The notes: generated from the letters alone by a model not told the origin. A stretch of DNA of 64,000 bases from Cognatishimia activa (GCF_026016445.1 NZ_CP096147.1:374501-438500); one strand, 5' to 3'. Shown: positions 52,138-61,784, counted from the first letter of the stretch. Program-made: numbers and translations.

Positions 52138-54678
52138 GTGCAGAAAAATAACCCGTTTATCACTCTCGTGACCCCTGAGGCGCCAATTACGGTGCAATCT
52201 CACGGTGGGCGCGCGAAGTGTCTGCAGCGGCTTGTCCGCCTTGATCTGCCGGTTCCGACAACGGTTGCGCTATCATTCAACGCCGTGCATCGCCTTGCGG
52301 GGGGCGACATGCCGGATTTAGATCGATTGATGGAGCCTTTCGCTCAGGATCAACTCCTTTGTGTGCGACCAAGTTCCGAAGATCCTGACTGGGGTGGTCC
52401 GGGGGCGGTGCTAAATATTGGTATCAACGATGCGCGCCATGAAGAACTCAGCAAATCCATCGGAAAACCCGCCGCGGATGAGCTGTATCTGCGCTTTATC
52501 CAATCCTATTCAGAACATGTCGCTCGGCTTGATCCCGACATGTTTGATGATATCGATCTGTCTGGCCCGAGTGCACTGAAAGAGGCGCTTGAGGCTTATG
52601 AAGATGAGGCGGAAGAGCCGTTTCCTCAGGATGTGACAACGCAGTTAGGTGGCGTTTTGCGCTCCATGGCGCGCGCTTGGGAAGGCACCTCCGCGCGGCT
52701 ATTGCGCATGGCCAAAGGCGCACCAGCTGATGCGGGGCTAGGACTTGTTGTGCAAGCCATGGTGCTTGGTCTGGGGCAGGGTGAAAGCGGCTCGGGTGTA
52801 TTACAGCTCGTGGATGGCGCAACGGGACACCCTCTGGTGAAGGGGCGCTATCTCTCACAGTCGCAAGGCCGAGATGCCTTGGAAGCAGGTGCGAGCTCTC
52901 TCTTTCTTACCAAAGACGAACGCGGTCCATCCCTAGAGGAGGAACTGCCAGAAGCATTTGATCACTTGCTGACCCACGCGCGTCTGATGCGCAATCGCTT
53001 GCGTGAAGAGATGCAGGTGGAATTCACTGTAGAAGATGGCACGGTTCATATATTGGATGGCGTCCGCATTCAGCGCAGTGCTCAGGCTGCTGTTCGCATT
53101 GCTGTCGCGCTGGCAGAAGAAGGCATCATTAGCCACGAAGAAGCACTGATGCGCATTGAACCGCGGGCATTGAATGAACTTCTCCACCGTCAAGTTGATC
53201 CAAATGCCACGCGGGATGTGATTGGATCAGGCGTTGCTGCAAGCCCGGGGGCGGCGAGTGGGAAAATCGTGTTTACCGAAGCTGCCGCGCAAGCCTCTGA
53301 TGCACGCGGGGAAGCCTGTATTCTTGTGCGCCGCGAAACCAGCCCGGAAGACGTGCGCGGCATGCACGCCGCGGCGGCTGTACTGACAGAGCGCGGTGGC
53401 GTCACAAGCCATGCGGCGGTGATCGCGCGCGGTCTGGGCTTGCCTTGCGTGGTAGGTGCCAACAACATCCGCTTTCAGACCAAAGTCAAACAGCTTACTG
53501 CTCCCGATGGGCGAGTGTTCAAAGAAGGCGATGTGCTGACAATCGACGGGACAAACGGTGATGTATTGTTTGGCGAGCCGGAAATGTTGGAAGCCAATCT
53601 GGACGATAGCTTCAAGCAGTTGATGATATGGGCGGATGAAATCCGCGATATTGATGTGCGCGCCAATGCGGATACACCAACCGATGCGCTGACAGCTGAG
53701 AACTTCAAAGCGCAGGGCATAGGTCTCTGCCGCACGGAGCATATGTTCTTTGATGAAGACCGCTTAACGGTCATGCGTGAGATGATCTTTGCGGATGACC
53801 CCGAAGATCGCCGCGCTGCTTTGGAACGCCTGCTGCCTATTCAGAGAGCGGACTTTGTTGATCTCTTCAAGATCATGAGCGGCAAACCGGTGTGCATACG
53901 CCTGTTTGATCCACCGCTGCATGAATTCTTGCCTGGCAATCGGGCTGGTATGCGTGATTTGGCGGAAGCGCTGGACCTGCCTTTGTCACGTGTGGAACGG
54001 CGGATTGAAGCGCTGAGTGAATATAACCCAATGCTCGGTATGCGGGGTGTACGCCTCGGGATCACCGTGCCCGAAATTTACGACATGCAGGCGCGGGCCA
54101 TTTTCGAAGCCACGATTGATGCGTCAAAAGACGGCGAAGCAGTCGTTCCAGAAATCATGATCCCGCTGGTCAGCGCGAAGCGTGAAGTTGAACTTGTAAA
54201 AACACGTATCGATGCGGTCGCGGCAGCGGTGCGCACTGAACGTGGGGCAGATTTTGATTTTCGTTTGGGTGTCATGGTTGAAACGCCGCGCGCAGCGTTG
54301 CGTGCAGAAGACATCGCGCCGCATTGCGATTTCTTTAGTTTTGGTACCAATGACCTGACGCAAATGACCTATGGCCTTTCCCGTGATGATGCTGGGCGAT
54401 TTATGTCGGCCTATGTTCAGCAGGGTGTATACCCTGAAGATCCTTTTCACACGCTTGATGCCGACGGTGTTGGGGAGTTGCTAAAACTTGGCGCTGAGCG
54501 CGGTCGAGCGGCGCAGCCGAACCTGACTTTGTCGGTTTGCGGGGAGCATGGCGGCAGCCCCGAATCAATCGCATTTTGCCGAAAAGTAGGGATTGACTAC
54601 GTTTCCTGCTCCCCATTCCGCGTGCCTGTTGCGCGGTTAGCCGCCGCTCAATTTACAATAAAAGACAAGATCGGGTAG
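52138..54678 (+). CDS. Pyruvate, phosphate dikinase-like enzyme with divergent ATP domain
   Basis: An 846-residue protein from GTG 52138 (AGGAGGA seven bases upstream). The phosphohistidine domain is intact (ERGGVTSHAAVIARGLGLPCVVG, about residues 422-444), as is the PEP/pyruvate barrel: GLCRTEHMFF, VETPRAALRAEDIA, FFSFGTNDLTQMTYGLSRDDAG, and the catalytic Cys in YVSCSPFRVPVARLAAAQ. The N-terminal ATP-grasp half is unusual: where PPDK has LGGKGANLAEM and MPGMMDTVLNLG, it has HGGRAKCLQRL and GGPGAVLNIG. It may be a true dikinase with changed nucleotide handling, or a paralogue with another role. Single gene after glyS. Confidence 0.75.
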   Translation: MQKNNPFITLVTPEAPITVQSHGGRAKCLQRLVRLDLPVPTTVALSFNAVHRLAGGDMPDLDRLMEPFAQDQLLCVRPSSEDPDWGGPGAVLNIGINDARHEELSKSIGKPAADELYLRFIQSYSEHVARLDPDMFDDIDLSGPSALKEALEAYEDEAEEPFPQDVTTQLGGVLRSMARAWEGTSARLLRMAKGAPADAGLGLVVQAMVLGLGQGESGSGVLQLVDGATGHPLVKGRYLSQSQGRDALEAGASSLFLTKDERGPSLEEELPEAFDHLLTHARLMRNRLREEMQVEFTVEDGTVHILDGVRIQRSAQAAVRIAVALAEEGIISHEEALMRIEPRALNELLHRQVDPNATRDVIGSGVAASPGAASGKIVFTEAAAQASDARGEACILVRRETSPEDVRGMHAAAAVLTERGGVTSHAAVIARGLGLPCVVGANNIRFQTKVKQLTAPDGRVFKEGDVLTIDGTNGDVLFGEPEMLEANLDDSFKQLMIWADEIRDIDVRANADTPTDALTAENFKAQGIGLCRTEHMFFDEDRLTVMREMIFADDPEDRRAALERLLPIQRADFVDLFKIMSGKPVCIRLFDPPLHEFLPGNRAGMRDLAEALDLPLSRVERRIEALSEYNPMLGMRGVRLGITVPEIYDMQARAIFEATIDASKDGEAVVPEIMIPLVSAKREVELVKTRIDAVAAAVRTERGADFDFRLGVMVETPRAALRAEDIAPHCDFFSFGTNDLTQMTYGLSRDDAGRFMSAYVQQGVYPEDPFHTLDADGVGELLKLGAERGRAAQPNLTLSVCGEHGGSPESIAFCRKVGIDYVSCSPFRVPVARLAAAQFTIKDKIG

Positions 54679-54828
54679 CAGAAAGTCGCATTTCCGCATC
54701 ATCTTGGTCTTATTTCTGCCCAATTCTGCATTGCGGCGGTTTTTCTAGACCTGTGCATAAAAAATCTATATCTGACCGCTTTGATTTTGCTGGTTGGGGG
54801 GCCGGCTCCACCGTAACGCGAGGCTGCC

Positions 54829-55464
54829 ATGCGCACGTTAGCTACTACGATTATCGCCGCTCTTCTGGCGGCTCAGGCCACTTTTGTCGGTGCAACATCC
54901 GATCCCGTAAAGCAGGCCATCTCCGCTGAGGAAACTCAGATTGCCGCTCTGGACGGGCAAAAAATCCGTGAACTCTTCACCTTCCGTAAGAAGGCGAAGC
55001 CGCTTCAAATCGAACGCTCCCGTGGCTGGGTTGATGCCCAACCTGTTGTGACTGGAGACGAGCAATGGGCCTGCCTCGCGCAAGCGCTTTACTTTGAAGC
55101 GCGCGGCGAAAGCGTGCGTGGCCAGTTTGCCGTGGCAGAAGTTATCTTGAACCGTGTTGATAGCGTGCAGTTTCCAAATACGCTCTGCAAAGTGATCCAT
55201 CAGGGTACAGGGCGCAAATATGCCTGTCAGTTCACTTACACATGTGACGGCAATCCTGAAGTAATTCATGAGAAGGCGGCCTACCAGCGCGTGGGCAAAA
55301 TCGCCAAACTTATGATCGATGGTGCGCCACGTGATCTGACCGATGGCGCAACCTATTATCACACCAAGGCAGTGAACCCACGTTGGGCACGCAAGTTTGC
55401 GCGTACAACCACCATTGGCGTGCACCACTTCTACCGTCCTCACATTCGCATTTCACAAAACTAA
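54829..55464 (+). CDS. SleB-like cell wall hydrolase
   Basis: A 211-residue exported protein: signal peptide about residues 1-22 (LATTIIAALLAAQATFVGA). The hydrolase-2 (SleB) domain runs from about residue 80: WACLAQALYFEARGESVRGQFAVAEVILNRVDSVQFPNTLCKVIHQG, with the catalytic Glu in YFEARGE, followed by TDGATYYHTKAVNPRWARKF. It should cut peptidoglycan glycosidic bonds. A CTGC-ATT-GCGG box lies upstream at 54726-54736. Confidence 0.88.
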   Translation: MRTLATTIIAALLAAQATFVGATSDPVKQAISAEETQIAALDGQKIRELFTFRKKAKPLQIERSRGWVDAQPVVTGDEQWACLAQALYFEARGESVRGQFAVAEVILNRVDSVQFPNTLCKVIHQGTGRKYACQFTYTCDGNPEVIHEKAAYQRVGKIAKLMIDGAPRDLTDGATYYHTKAVNPRWARKFARTTTIGVHHFYRPHIRISQN

Positions 55465-55499
55465 GCCTTCTGGCTTTGTGAAAAACACACTGTTATAGC

Positions 55500-55521
55500 G
55501 GCTCGGATAGCAATCCGAGCC
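55500..55521 (+). promoter_or_regulatory. Perfect hairpin directly before the folB Shine-Dalgarno
   Basis: GGCTCGGAT (55500-55508) pairs with ATCCGAGCC (55513-55521), nine perfect pairs with a four-base loop; GGAG (55522-55525) follows at once. No T-tract follows, so it is either a terminator-like end of the upstream transcript or a leader structure next to the ribosome-binding site. Confidence 0.5.
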
Positions 55522-55532
55522 GGAGTGTGCCT

Positions 55533-56432
55533 GTGACCCAAAATACCAGCTCTGCCTTTGATCATCCGGAAGTCCGGGCGGCCTCCATGCCGATGGACAG
55601 CGTACATGATCGCCTGTCTCTACGAGATCACATTGTCGAAGTTGAAATCGGCGCCTTTCAGGCCGAGCGGGATGTGACGCAGCGGGTTTCATTTGATGTT
55701 GTCGTTGAGGTCTCGGCGTCTGACGCTGATCTGGATGACGATGTTGATCGCATATTGTCTTACGACCGTTTGACTTGGGCCATTGAACATGAGCTGGCCG
55801 CAGAACGGCTGAACCTGCTTGAGACGCTTGCCGAACGCATTGCTGATCGCATTTTGGCAGAACCTCAAGCTCTGCGCGTTTTCATTCGAATTCAGAAACT
55901 CGATAAGGGCAACGGCAAGCTTGGCGTTGAAGTTGTACGCGTGCCAGGGCAGGGGGCGCAATCGAGTGAAGATGATCGCAATCCTATCGTGGCATTCCTG
56001 AGCAATGAGGCGCTGGAAAGCACCGCGCTTCCGGAGGTTCTGTCAAACATAGCTTCTGATGACCCATTGGTGTTGTCTCTGGATTTGCCCGTATTTCGCC
56101 CTGCCGCGCCCTCCGAAGCTGCTCAAAAACAAATTGATTTGCTGGCCATCGAGCAAGCGGCTTGGCAATTGGTGGCCCAATTGGATGGGTTCACCGTTGC
56201 CGCTACGCGTACCGAACTCGATTGGGTTATGAAGACCGGCCAGCGCTGCATATGGGCGCCGTCAAGATTGATCAATGATGCCACAGATGACATTGGCAGC
56301 GACGCTGGTGTCATGGCGGTCTGGTTCGCAGAACAATGGAAAGCCGCCAAGATCATCAATGTCGGCGGATCATTGCCCGCATCTGACACAATTCCGGTGG
56401 AGAATGTAACACTGGGTCACGCTGATCGCTGA
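55533..56432 (+). CDS. folB: Dihydroneopterin aldolase (FolB) with a C-terminal extension
   Basis: A 299-residue protein from GTG 55533 (CGGAG seven bases upstream; a GTG at 55527 is too close). Residues about 25-125 match the FolB domain: DRLSLRDHIVEVEIGAFQAERDVTQRVSFDVVVEV, ILSYDRLTWAIEHELAAERLNLLETLAERIADRIL and VRVFIRIQKLDKGN-like text. FolB cleaves dihydroneopterin in folate synthesis. The remaining about 170 residues are not part of a normal about 120-residue FolB and match nothing I know. Followed by folP (39 bases) and glmM. Confidence 0.82.
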   Translation: MTQNTSSAFDHPEVRAASMPMDSVHDRLSLRDHIVEVEIGAFQAERDVTQRVSFDVVVEVSASDADLDDDVDRILSYDRLTWAIEHELAAERLNLLETLAERIADRILAEPQALRVFIRIQKLDKGNGKLGVEVVRVPGQGAQSSEDDRNPIVAFLSNEALESTALPEVLSNIASDDPLVLSLDLPVFRPAAPSEAAQKQIDLLAIEQAAWQLVAQLDGFTVAATRTELDWVMKTGQRCIWAPSRLINDATDDIGSDAGVMAVWFAEQWKAAKIINVGGSLPASDTIPVENVTLGHADR

Positions 56433-56471
56433 CCTCTTGCCAAGCCCATTTAGATCGCCCATTCACGTTCC

Positions 56472-57491
56472 ATGACGACTTATTATAGAGCTATTCCTCA
56501 TTCCGATGCGGCCCGCCCCGCCAACGCTTTAACGCTGGCTAGCGGCTGGACGTGGTTCACACATGTGGAGTGCCTTCAGCGCGGCGGCGATGCGCAAATT
56601 GTTCCGGCCAAGGACATTCCAACCGACGTTCTGGCCCTGATGACTGGCGACCGCGCAGAAATCGCGGGCCTGCCTATGACGCATCCGCAGATTATGGGCA
56701 TTCTGAATGTAACCCCGGATAGCTTTTCTGATGGCGGGCAATTCAATGCGCCAGAGCAAGCGATCGCGCGGACGAAGGATATGATCCAACAGGGGGCCTC
56801 TATCATTGATATCGGTGGTGAATCGACACGGCCCGGATCAGGTTTTGTCGAAATCGATGAAGAAATCGCCCGGACACAGCCGGTAATTTCGGCAGTGTCG
56901 CCCGAAATCGACGTTCCGATCAGTATCGATACACGTAAGGCGCCCGTCGCAAAAGCGGCATTGGGCGCGGGCGCGACAGTTGTAAACGACGTTTCGGGGT
57001 TCACCTTCGATGCCGAACTTGGCCCCCTGGCTGCATCAGAAAGGGCTCCAGTTTGTGTCATGCATGCGCAGGGAGACCCTGCGACCATGCAAGATGACCC
57101 GAGTTACGATGATGTTTTGCTCGATGTTTATGATTTTCTTGCCGCTCAGGTGGCCCAGCTTGAAGCGCTTGGCATAGCGCGCAACCAAATTATCGTTGAT
57201 CCAGGTATTGGTTTTGGCAAAACGCTGGAGCACAATCTCGCATTACTGGCTCGTATAAGCCTGTTTCATAGCCTTGGGTGCCCTATTTTGCTGGGGGCTT
57301 CCCGCAAACGTCTGATCGGTGCCGTTGCAGATGCACCTGAGACCGCGCAGCGCGTTCCGGGGTCTTTGGCATTGGCGCTCCAATCCATTTCACAAGGCGT
57401 TCAATTTTTAAGAGTGCACGACGTCGCTGAGACCAAACAGGCTCTGAGCCTTTGGCAGGCAGCGACCAAAGGAGAATATTATGGCACGTAA
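56472..57491 (+). CDS. folP: Dihydropteroate synthase
   Basis: A 339-residue TIM barrel joining hydroxymethyl-dihydropterin pyrophosphate with p-aminobenzoate; the sulfonamide target. Motifs: [61 protein letters not shown] and [10 protein letters not shown]. The N-terminal about 65 residues are an extension before the barrel, as often seen in this group. Overlaps glmM by 11 bases, so folB-folP-glmM are one unit. Confidence 0.96.
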   Translation: MTTYYRAIPHSDAARPANALTLASGWTWFTHVECLQRGGDAQIVPAKDIPTDVLALMTGDRAEIAGLPMTHPQIMGILNVTPDSFSDGGQFNAPEQAIARTKDMIQQGASIIDIGGESTRPGSGFVEIDEEIARTQPVISAVSPEIDVPISIDTRKAPVAKAALGAGATVVNDVSGFTFDAELGPLAASERAPVCVMHAQGDPATMQDDPSYDDVLLDVYDFLAAQVAQLEALGIARNQIIVDPGIGFGKTLEHNLALLARISLFHSLGCPILLGASRKRLIGAVADAPETAQRVPGSLALALQSISQGVQFLRVHDVAETKQALSLWQAATKGEYYGT

Positions 57492-58824
57492 GTTTTTTGG
57501 GACAGATGGTGTTCGGGGGACCGCGAACCAATATCCGATGACCGCAGAGATGGCGCTGAAACTAGGTGCAGCAGTCGGTCGGTATTTCCGAAATGACGGT
57601 GATAATCAGCACCGCGTGGTGATCGGTAAAGATACGCGTCTGTCTGGTTACATGTTCGAGAGTGCTCTGACAGCAGGCCTAACGTCGACCGGCATGAACG
57701 CGATGTTGCTTGGTCCGGTGCCGACGCCCGCGGTTGGCCTACTAACGAAATCCATGCGCGCTGATCTCGGCGTAATGATCTCGGCAAGTCACAACCAAGC
57801 AGTCGACAATGGCATCAAATTTTTCGGCCCCGATGGCTTTAAGTTGTCCGATGAAGCAGAGTTGGAAATTGAGCAGCTAGTTCTTGAGGGGGTGGAGCCA
57901 GTTCAGCCGCAGAACATCGGCCGCGCTGTTCGCGTGGACGATGGTCGTTTCCGCTACATCGAACGTGTGAAAAGTTCCCTGCCAAGTGGCCTGCCTTTCA
58001 AAGGTCTGAAAGTGGTAATCGACTGCGCCAATGGTGCCGCTCACCGCGCAGCGCCAGAAGCGCTCTGGGAGCTGGGCGCGGAGGTTATTCCTATCGGGAC
58101 CGATCCGAACGGGACGAATATCAACCTCAATTGCGGGTCAACCTACACTCAGACTGCTGCGGAGGCAGTGGTCGCCCATGGTGCGGATGTCGGCATTGCG
58201 CTCGATGGGGACGCGGACCGGGTGATGATCATCGATGAAACCGGCAAAGTAGCGGATGGCGACCAACTCATGGCACTGCTTGCGAAACGCTGGGCAAAAG
58301 CTGGAAAACTCTCAGGTGGCGCATTGGTTGCGACTGTGATGTCCAACCTTGGCTTGGAGCGTTTCTTGGAGGCCGAGGGGCTGCGCCTGGAACGGACCGC
58401 TGTAGGTGACCGATATGTTGTGGAACGTATGCGTCAGGGTGGCTTCAACCTTGGTGGCGAGCAGTCCGGTCACATCGTGATGACCGATTACGCGACCACT
58501 GGAGATGGCCTGTTGGCAGGTATTCAGTTCCTCGCCGCTATGGTGGAATGTGGCAAGCCAGCTTCAGAGCTCGCGACGAGTTTTGAAACAGTGCCGCAAC
58601 TTTTGAAAAACGTCCGTTATGGCGTAGGTCAAACTCCGCTTGAGTTGGCCTCTGTGAAATCAGTGATTGCTGATGCCGAAGCACGGTTAAATGGAAGCGG
58701 TCGTCTCTTAATCCGCAAATCCGGGACAGAGCCACTGATCCGCGTGATGGCGGAATGCGAAGACGCCGATCTTCTGACCGACGTTGTCGATGGTATCGTC
58801 GCCGAAGTTCAGGCGAGCGTCTAA
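57481..58824 (+). CDS. glmM: Phosphoglucosamine mutase
   Basis: A 447-residue phosphohexomutase converting glucosamine-6-P to glucosamine-1-P for UDP-GlcNAc and cell-wall synthesis. [21 protein letters not shown], the phosphoserine loop [20 protein letters not shown] (Ser near 100), metal loop [13 protein letters not shown], sugar loop GGEQSGHIV and phosphate loop [12 protein letters not shown] are all present. Starts within folP, as is common in other bacteria. Its stop overlaps the convergent transporter gene by four bases. Confidence 0.97.
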   Translation: MARKFFGTDGVRGTANQYPMTAEMALKLGAAVGRYFRNDGDNQHRVVIGKDTRLSGYMFESALTAGLTSTGMNAMLLGPVPTPAVGLLTKSMRADLGVMISASHNQAVDNGIKFFGPDGFKLSDEAELEIEQLVLEGVEPVQPQNIGRAVRVDDGRFRYIERVKSSLPSGLPFKGLKVVIDCANGAAHRAAPEALWELGAEVIPIGTDPNGTNINLNCGSTYTQTAAEAVVAHGADVGIALDGDADRVMIIDETGKVADGDQLMALLAKRWAKAGKLSGGALVATVMSNLGLERFLEAEGLRLERTAVGDRYVVERMRQGGFNLGGEQSGHIVMTDYATTGDGLLAGIQFLAAMVECGKPASELATSFETVPQLLKNVRYGVGQTPLELASVKSVIADAEARLNGSGRLLIRKSGTEPLIRVMAECEDADLLTDVVDGIVAEVQASV

Positions 58825-59723
58825 GACCTGTTAAAGAGCCGCTTCAGAGCCCCATATTGGCTGATTGCGATCCCTCCGAGGATCATGATTAGTGCAAATA
58901 TCAGGGTGGATGGGAGCGGCTCTCCCAATACCAGTGCCCCCATGATGACGGCCCAGACCGGGACTTGATAGTTGGTGAGGCTCATGAACGTGGGGCCTGC
59001 CTCTCGCACAACGATCACGCGCAGCAGATTGGCTGCTGCGGTCGGTACAAGGCCTAGAAGCGCAACGACGCCCAGTGTTTGCTGATCAATTGCAGCGGGC
59101 ACACCTTCCGTGAAATAGGCAATTGGCAGGATAACGATAGCTCCGAAATAAAGAAGGGTCGTCGCCAGTCCTACGGAATCAATTGGTGGTAGGCGTCGTA
59201 CTAAGATCGAACAGATCGCATAGCTCATCGTGGCACCGAGGATCGAGAGACGTCCCCAAAACTCAAGTGAGGCGCCGCTGCTTGCAAAGGCATCGCCGCC
59301 GATCAGAACCGCCACTCCGAAAAAACCCAACAGAAACCCGCCAACTTTGCGAAGGTTCATGCGTTCGCCGGGCACGAAAACATGAGCAAGCGGCAAAATC
59401 ATCAGCGCAATGGCTGTCATGCAAATACCAGTGAAGCTGGATGTTACATGCAGTTGGCCCCAGCTGATTAAAAAGAACGGTAGGGCAGAGCTGCCTATGC
59501 TGGCGATTGCGAGCGGGAAATAGGCGGTTTTATCGTGAAAGAGCTTGAAGCCTCGAAATCCCCAAAACACCGTAAGCAGGATCGAAGCAAAGCCGATGCG
59601 CGATGCGGCGAGCCAAACCGGGGTCATGCCCTCTAGAGCAATTTCGATCAGCAAAAAGGTTGAGCCCCAGACGAAACCCAGCGTGGCGATCATGGCCCAA
59701 TATTTTGGTGCGATTTCTGGCAT
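58821..59723 (-). CDS. EamA/DMT family transporter
   Basis: A 300-residue integral membrane protein with about ten hydrophobic segments in two repeated EamA halves; the first begins [37 protein letters not shown] and the second in [26 protein letters not shown]. It ends with the usual [13 protein letters not shown] and a short basic tail. Drug/metabolite family exporters move metabolites or amino acids; substrate unknown. Not in an operon. Confidence 0.88.
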   Translation of the reverse strand: MPEIAPKYWAMIATLGFVWGSTFLLIEIALEGMTPVWLAASRIGFASILLTVFWGFRGFKLFHDKTAYFPLAIASIGSSALPFFLISWGQLHVTSSFTGICMTAIALMILPLAHVFVPGERMNLRKVGGFLLGFFGVAVLIGGDAFASSGASLEFWGRLSILGATMSYAICSILVRRLPPIDSVGLATTLLYFGAIVILPIAYFTEGVPAAIDQQTLGVVALLGLVPTAAANLLRVIVVREAGPTFMSLTNYQVPVWAVIMGALVLGEPLPSTLIFALIMILGGIAISQYGALKRLFNRS

Positions 59724-59790
59724 GTTTGCTCCGGAATTACCGGAGCAATTGACCCGCCTTTTAGGGGCGGGTCAATCAAAATGGCACGGC

Positions 59791-60357
59791 TTAGCCACGC
59801 AATTTATGATGCAGGAGGATTGGCACAACGAGATCTTCCTCATCAGCCAAATGTCGGCCCAGAAATGTCTGAATACCTTCGCTGGTCTTCAGGATATCTG
59901 GGATTTCTCCGGTCGCATCCTTTGGCGACATATCCATGAGCTTCAGATAGCGGTTGGCTGATCCTGTCAGACTCTCCAGTATCTGATCCATTTCTTCATG
60001 GTCTGCCTCAAGCATCTCAAGCCCGCGCGTGAAACGATCATCTGCGGCCTCGAGTTCCGGGAAGAAACGGTGATCTTCCCAGCCATGGTGCCCATGCAGG
60101 TTACGCACCAGCATGTTCCCAAAATGAGCCAAGCGCTGCGCATAGGTCTCAGGGTCGCTCTCTTTTTCCAGCACCTTTTGCGTATCCAAAGTGATCAACT
60201 CCGCCAGTTGTCGGAACATGCGATGTGCTCCCATCCAATTGCCAATGGAAGCGGCGAAATTCGGGTGATCCGGCCAAGCTTCGCGCGGATAATCCCGAAG
60301 CAGGAGTTGCATATCTTCGGGCAACCCCTGTCTGACGTTGATGTCATATTGAGTCAT
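59791..60357 (-). CDS. Hemerythrin domain protein
   Basis: A 188-residue protein from the ATG at 60357 (MTQYDINVRQGLPED). His/Glu motifs fit a hemerythrin/HHE four-helix bundle that binds a di-iron centre: IGNWMGAHRMFRQL, NLHGHHGWEDHRFFPELE, LEADHEEMDQILE and HLADEEDLVVPILLHH. May sense or carry O2, NO or iron. Divergent from the ArsR gene; the intergenic region carries two ArsR-like operators, so it could be controlled by that regulator. Confidence 0.8.
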   Translation of the reverse strand: MTQYDINVRQGLPEDMQLLLRDYPREAWPDHPNFAASIGNWMGAHRMFRQLAELITLDTQKVLEKESDPETYAQRLAHFGNMLVRNLHGHHGWEDHRFFPELEAADDRFTRGLEMLEADHEEMDQILESLTGSANRYLKLMDMSPKDATGEIPDILKTSEGIQTFLGRHLADEEDLVVPILLHHKLRG

Positions 60358-60442
60358 GGCCAAGAGGTAGAAAGCACCGTGAGCGGTTACAACGCTACCT
60401 AGCGTGCGCAGATGCAGGGCGGTTGTTAGGATTTGCACTTCT

Positions 60443-60476
60443 GTAAGTTTTCACTTACGGTAAGTCATGACTTACC
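60443..60476 (+). promoter_or_regulatory. Two identical operators, the second wrapping the arsR start codon
   Basis: GTAAGT-TTTC-ACTTAC (60443-60458) and GTAAGT-CATG-ACTTAC (60460-60475) have the same half-sites and spacer length, 17 bases apart. The second is flanked by G and C, making an 18-base perfect palindrome (60459-60476), and its spacer contains the ATG at 60467. There is no Shine-Dalgarno before that ATG, so a very short or no leader is likely. The repressor is most simply the ArsR protein itself. Confidence 0.75.
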
Positions 60477-60769
60477 AAGAATCACTTAGCGCTCTTGCCG
60501 ATCCAACACGGCGTCAAATCTTTGAGCGCGTAGCGCGTGCGCAGGGATCGGTTGCGGAGATATCCGATGGATTTTCCATCAGTCGTCCCGCTGTTTCGCA
60601 GCATTTGAAGGTGCTGTCAGATGCCGGTCTCGTCACGGTGGAGCAGAAAGGTACACGGCGTATTTATAGCGCAGCGCCAGAAGGGCTTGCTGACCTACGA
60701 CGATATCTCGATGGGCTCTGGGGGGATGTGCTGGGTGATTTTGCAAAGAGCTTTAAAGAGGATCACTAA
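60467..60769 (+). CDS. ArsR family transcriptional regulator
   Basis: A 100-residue winged-helix repressor: LADPTRRQIFERVARAQGSVAEISDGFSISRPAVSQHLKVLSDAGLVTVEQKGTRRIYS covers the recognition fold. No metal-binding Cys-x-Cys-type site is seen, so it belongs to the metal-free type often paired with SRPBCC proteins. Its ATG lies inside a palindrome and its stop abuts the ATG of the SRPBCC gene, forming a two-gene operon. Confidence 0.92.
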   Translation: MTYQESLSALADPTRRQIFERVARAQGSVAEISDGFSISRPAVSQHLKVLSDAGLVTVEQKGTRRIYSAAPEGLADLRRYLDGLWGDVLGDFAKSFKEDH

Positions 60770-61216
60770 ATGACGAACCCAATTGTCAAATCTGTCATTG
60801 TACCAGTTACACCAGAGAGGGCCTTTACACGCTTCACCAGCGAAATCATGCGCTGGTGGCCTGTTGGGAAACACTCAGTTTCAGCCGGGCAGGGGCAGTC
60901 TGCGCAGAATGTGGTGATTGAGCCTAAAGAAGGCGGGGCTGTTTATGAGATCATGCACAACGGGGAGCGTGCGGAGTGGGGAGTTGTTACGCGCTGGTCA
61001 CCGCCCAATGGGTTCACTATGACTTGGCACCCTGGCAGCTCATCTGAGGTAGCGACTGAGCTCTCCCTTGGGTTCGAAGCCTCAGAAACAGGCACACAGG
61101 TGACATTGACCCATAGCGGCTGGGCTGTGATGGCTGAGAAGGCCGAAGGCATGCGCCAGCACTACAGCAGCGGCTGGGATCATGTGCTTGGTGATTGCTA
61201 CGCAGGTAATCTGTAG
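60770..61216 (+). CDS. SRPBCC (AHSA1/START-like) domain protein
   Basis: A 148-residue protein: KSVIVPVTPERAFTRFTSEIMRWWPVGKHSV starts the activator-of-Hsp90-ATPase-like fold, followed by PKEGGAVYEIMHNGERAEWGVVTRWSPPNGFTMTWHPG and the long C-terminal helix. Binds hydrophobic small molecules in a cavity. It starts immediately after the ArsR stop, so the regulator and protein are coupled; ArsR/SRPBCC pairs are common and the ligand is usually unknown. Confidence 0.88.
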   Translation: MTNPIVKSVIVPVTPERAFTRFTSEIMRWWPVGKHSVSAGQGQSAQNVVIEPKEGGAVYEIMHNGERAEWGVVTRWSPPNGFTMTWHPGSSSEVATELSLGFEASETGTQVTLTHSGWAVMAEKAEGMRQHYSSGWDHVLGDCYAGNL

Positions 61217-61225
61217 TTCGGTTTC

Positions 61226-61693
61226 TTATCCGAGCAAGTGATAAATCTCTGTCCGCAACTGATCTTCATCGGTTTCATTGGGGTCATCGATGTAGATTTC
61301 CCAAACTGGCATTGCTGAAGCCAAGCCATTGGCTTTTGCGTGTGCCCAGATCGCGCCATGGGTTTGGTTCATGTCGGTAAACGGTCCAACATGAAGCGCG
61401 TGCAGTGCCTTCCCCGCAGGGAGCTGATCTGCAGCCACACCGCCTTCTGCTTTGCTTGCGTCTTCCGCGGATACAAAAAAACCACACCGGAAGGTCATCC
61501 GCTCGCCCGGCATTTCGGTGTAAACCGAAATCGGAGGGCTCATGGCTGAGATACCGGCAGTACCCAGAAACTCAAATGCTTGCCCAAAGGCGGCTCCCAT
61601 GGCTTTTGCGATTTCCGCTGGATCTGTCATTGGGGCTTCGCCAGAGACGTAAATATAGTCCTGTGCGTCAAAGGTCTTTTCTTCAATGTCCAT
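61226..61693 (-). CDS. GyrI-like small-molecule-binding protein
   Basis: A 155-residue protein from the ATG at 61693 (MDIEEKTFDAQDYIYVSGEAPM). GyrI/AraC-effector-type segments: ISVYTEMPGERMTFRCGFFVS, LPAGKALHALHVGPFTDMNQTHGAIWAHAKANGL, PVWEIYIDDPNETDEDQLRTEIYHLL with the conserved C-terminal E-x-Y-D. Typically binds drugs or metabolites. It converges on the SRPBCC gene; no DNA-binding domain is attached. Confidence 0.82.
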   Translation of the reverse strand: MDIEEKTFDAQDYIYVSGEAPMTDPAEIAKAMGAAFGQAFEFLGTAGISAMSPPISVYTEMPGERMTFRCGFFVSAEDASKAEGGVAADQLPAGKALHALHVGPFTDMNQTHGAIWAHAKANGLASAMPVWEIYIDDPNETDEDQLRTEIYHLLG

Positions 61694-61756
61694 TCTCTTA
61701 CTCCCACCTATCAATCTGAGACAAGCTTAACGCAGAAATGGCATCTACCAACAAAA

Positions 61757-61784
61757 AAACGCCCCGCAAATTTGCGAGGCGTTT
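61757..61784 (-). terminator. Rho-independent terminator of ilvC
   Basis: AAACGCCCCGCAAA (61757-61770) pairs with TTTGCGAGGCGTTT (61771-61784) with one mismatch; on the minus strand it is followed by TTTT. It lies 22 bases after the ilvC stop. Confidence 0.9.
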
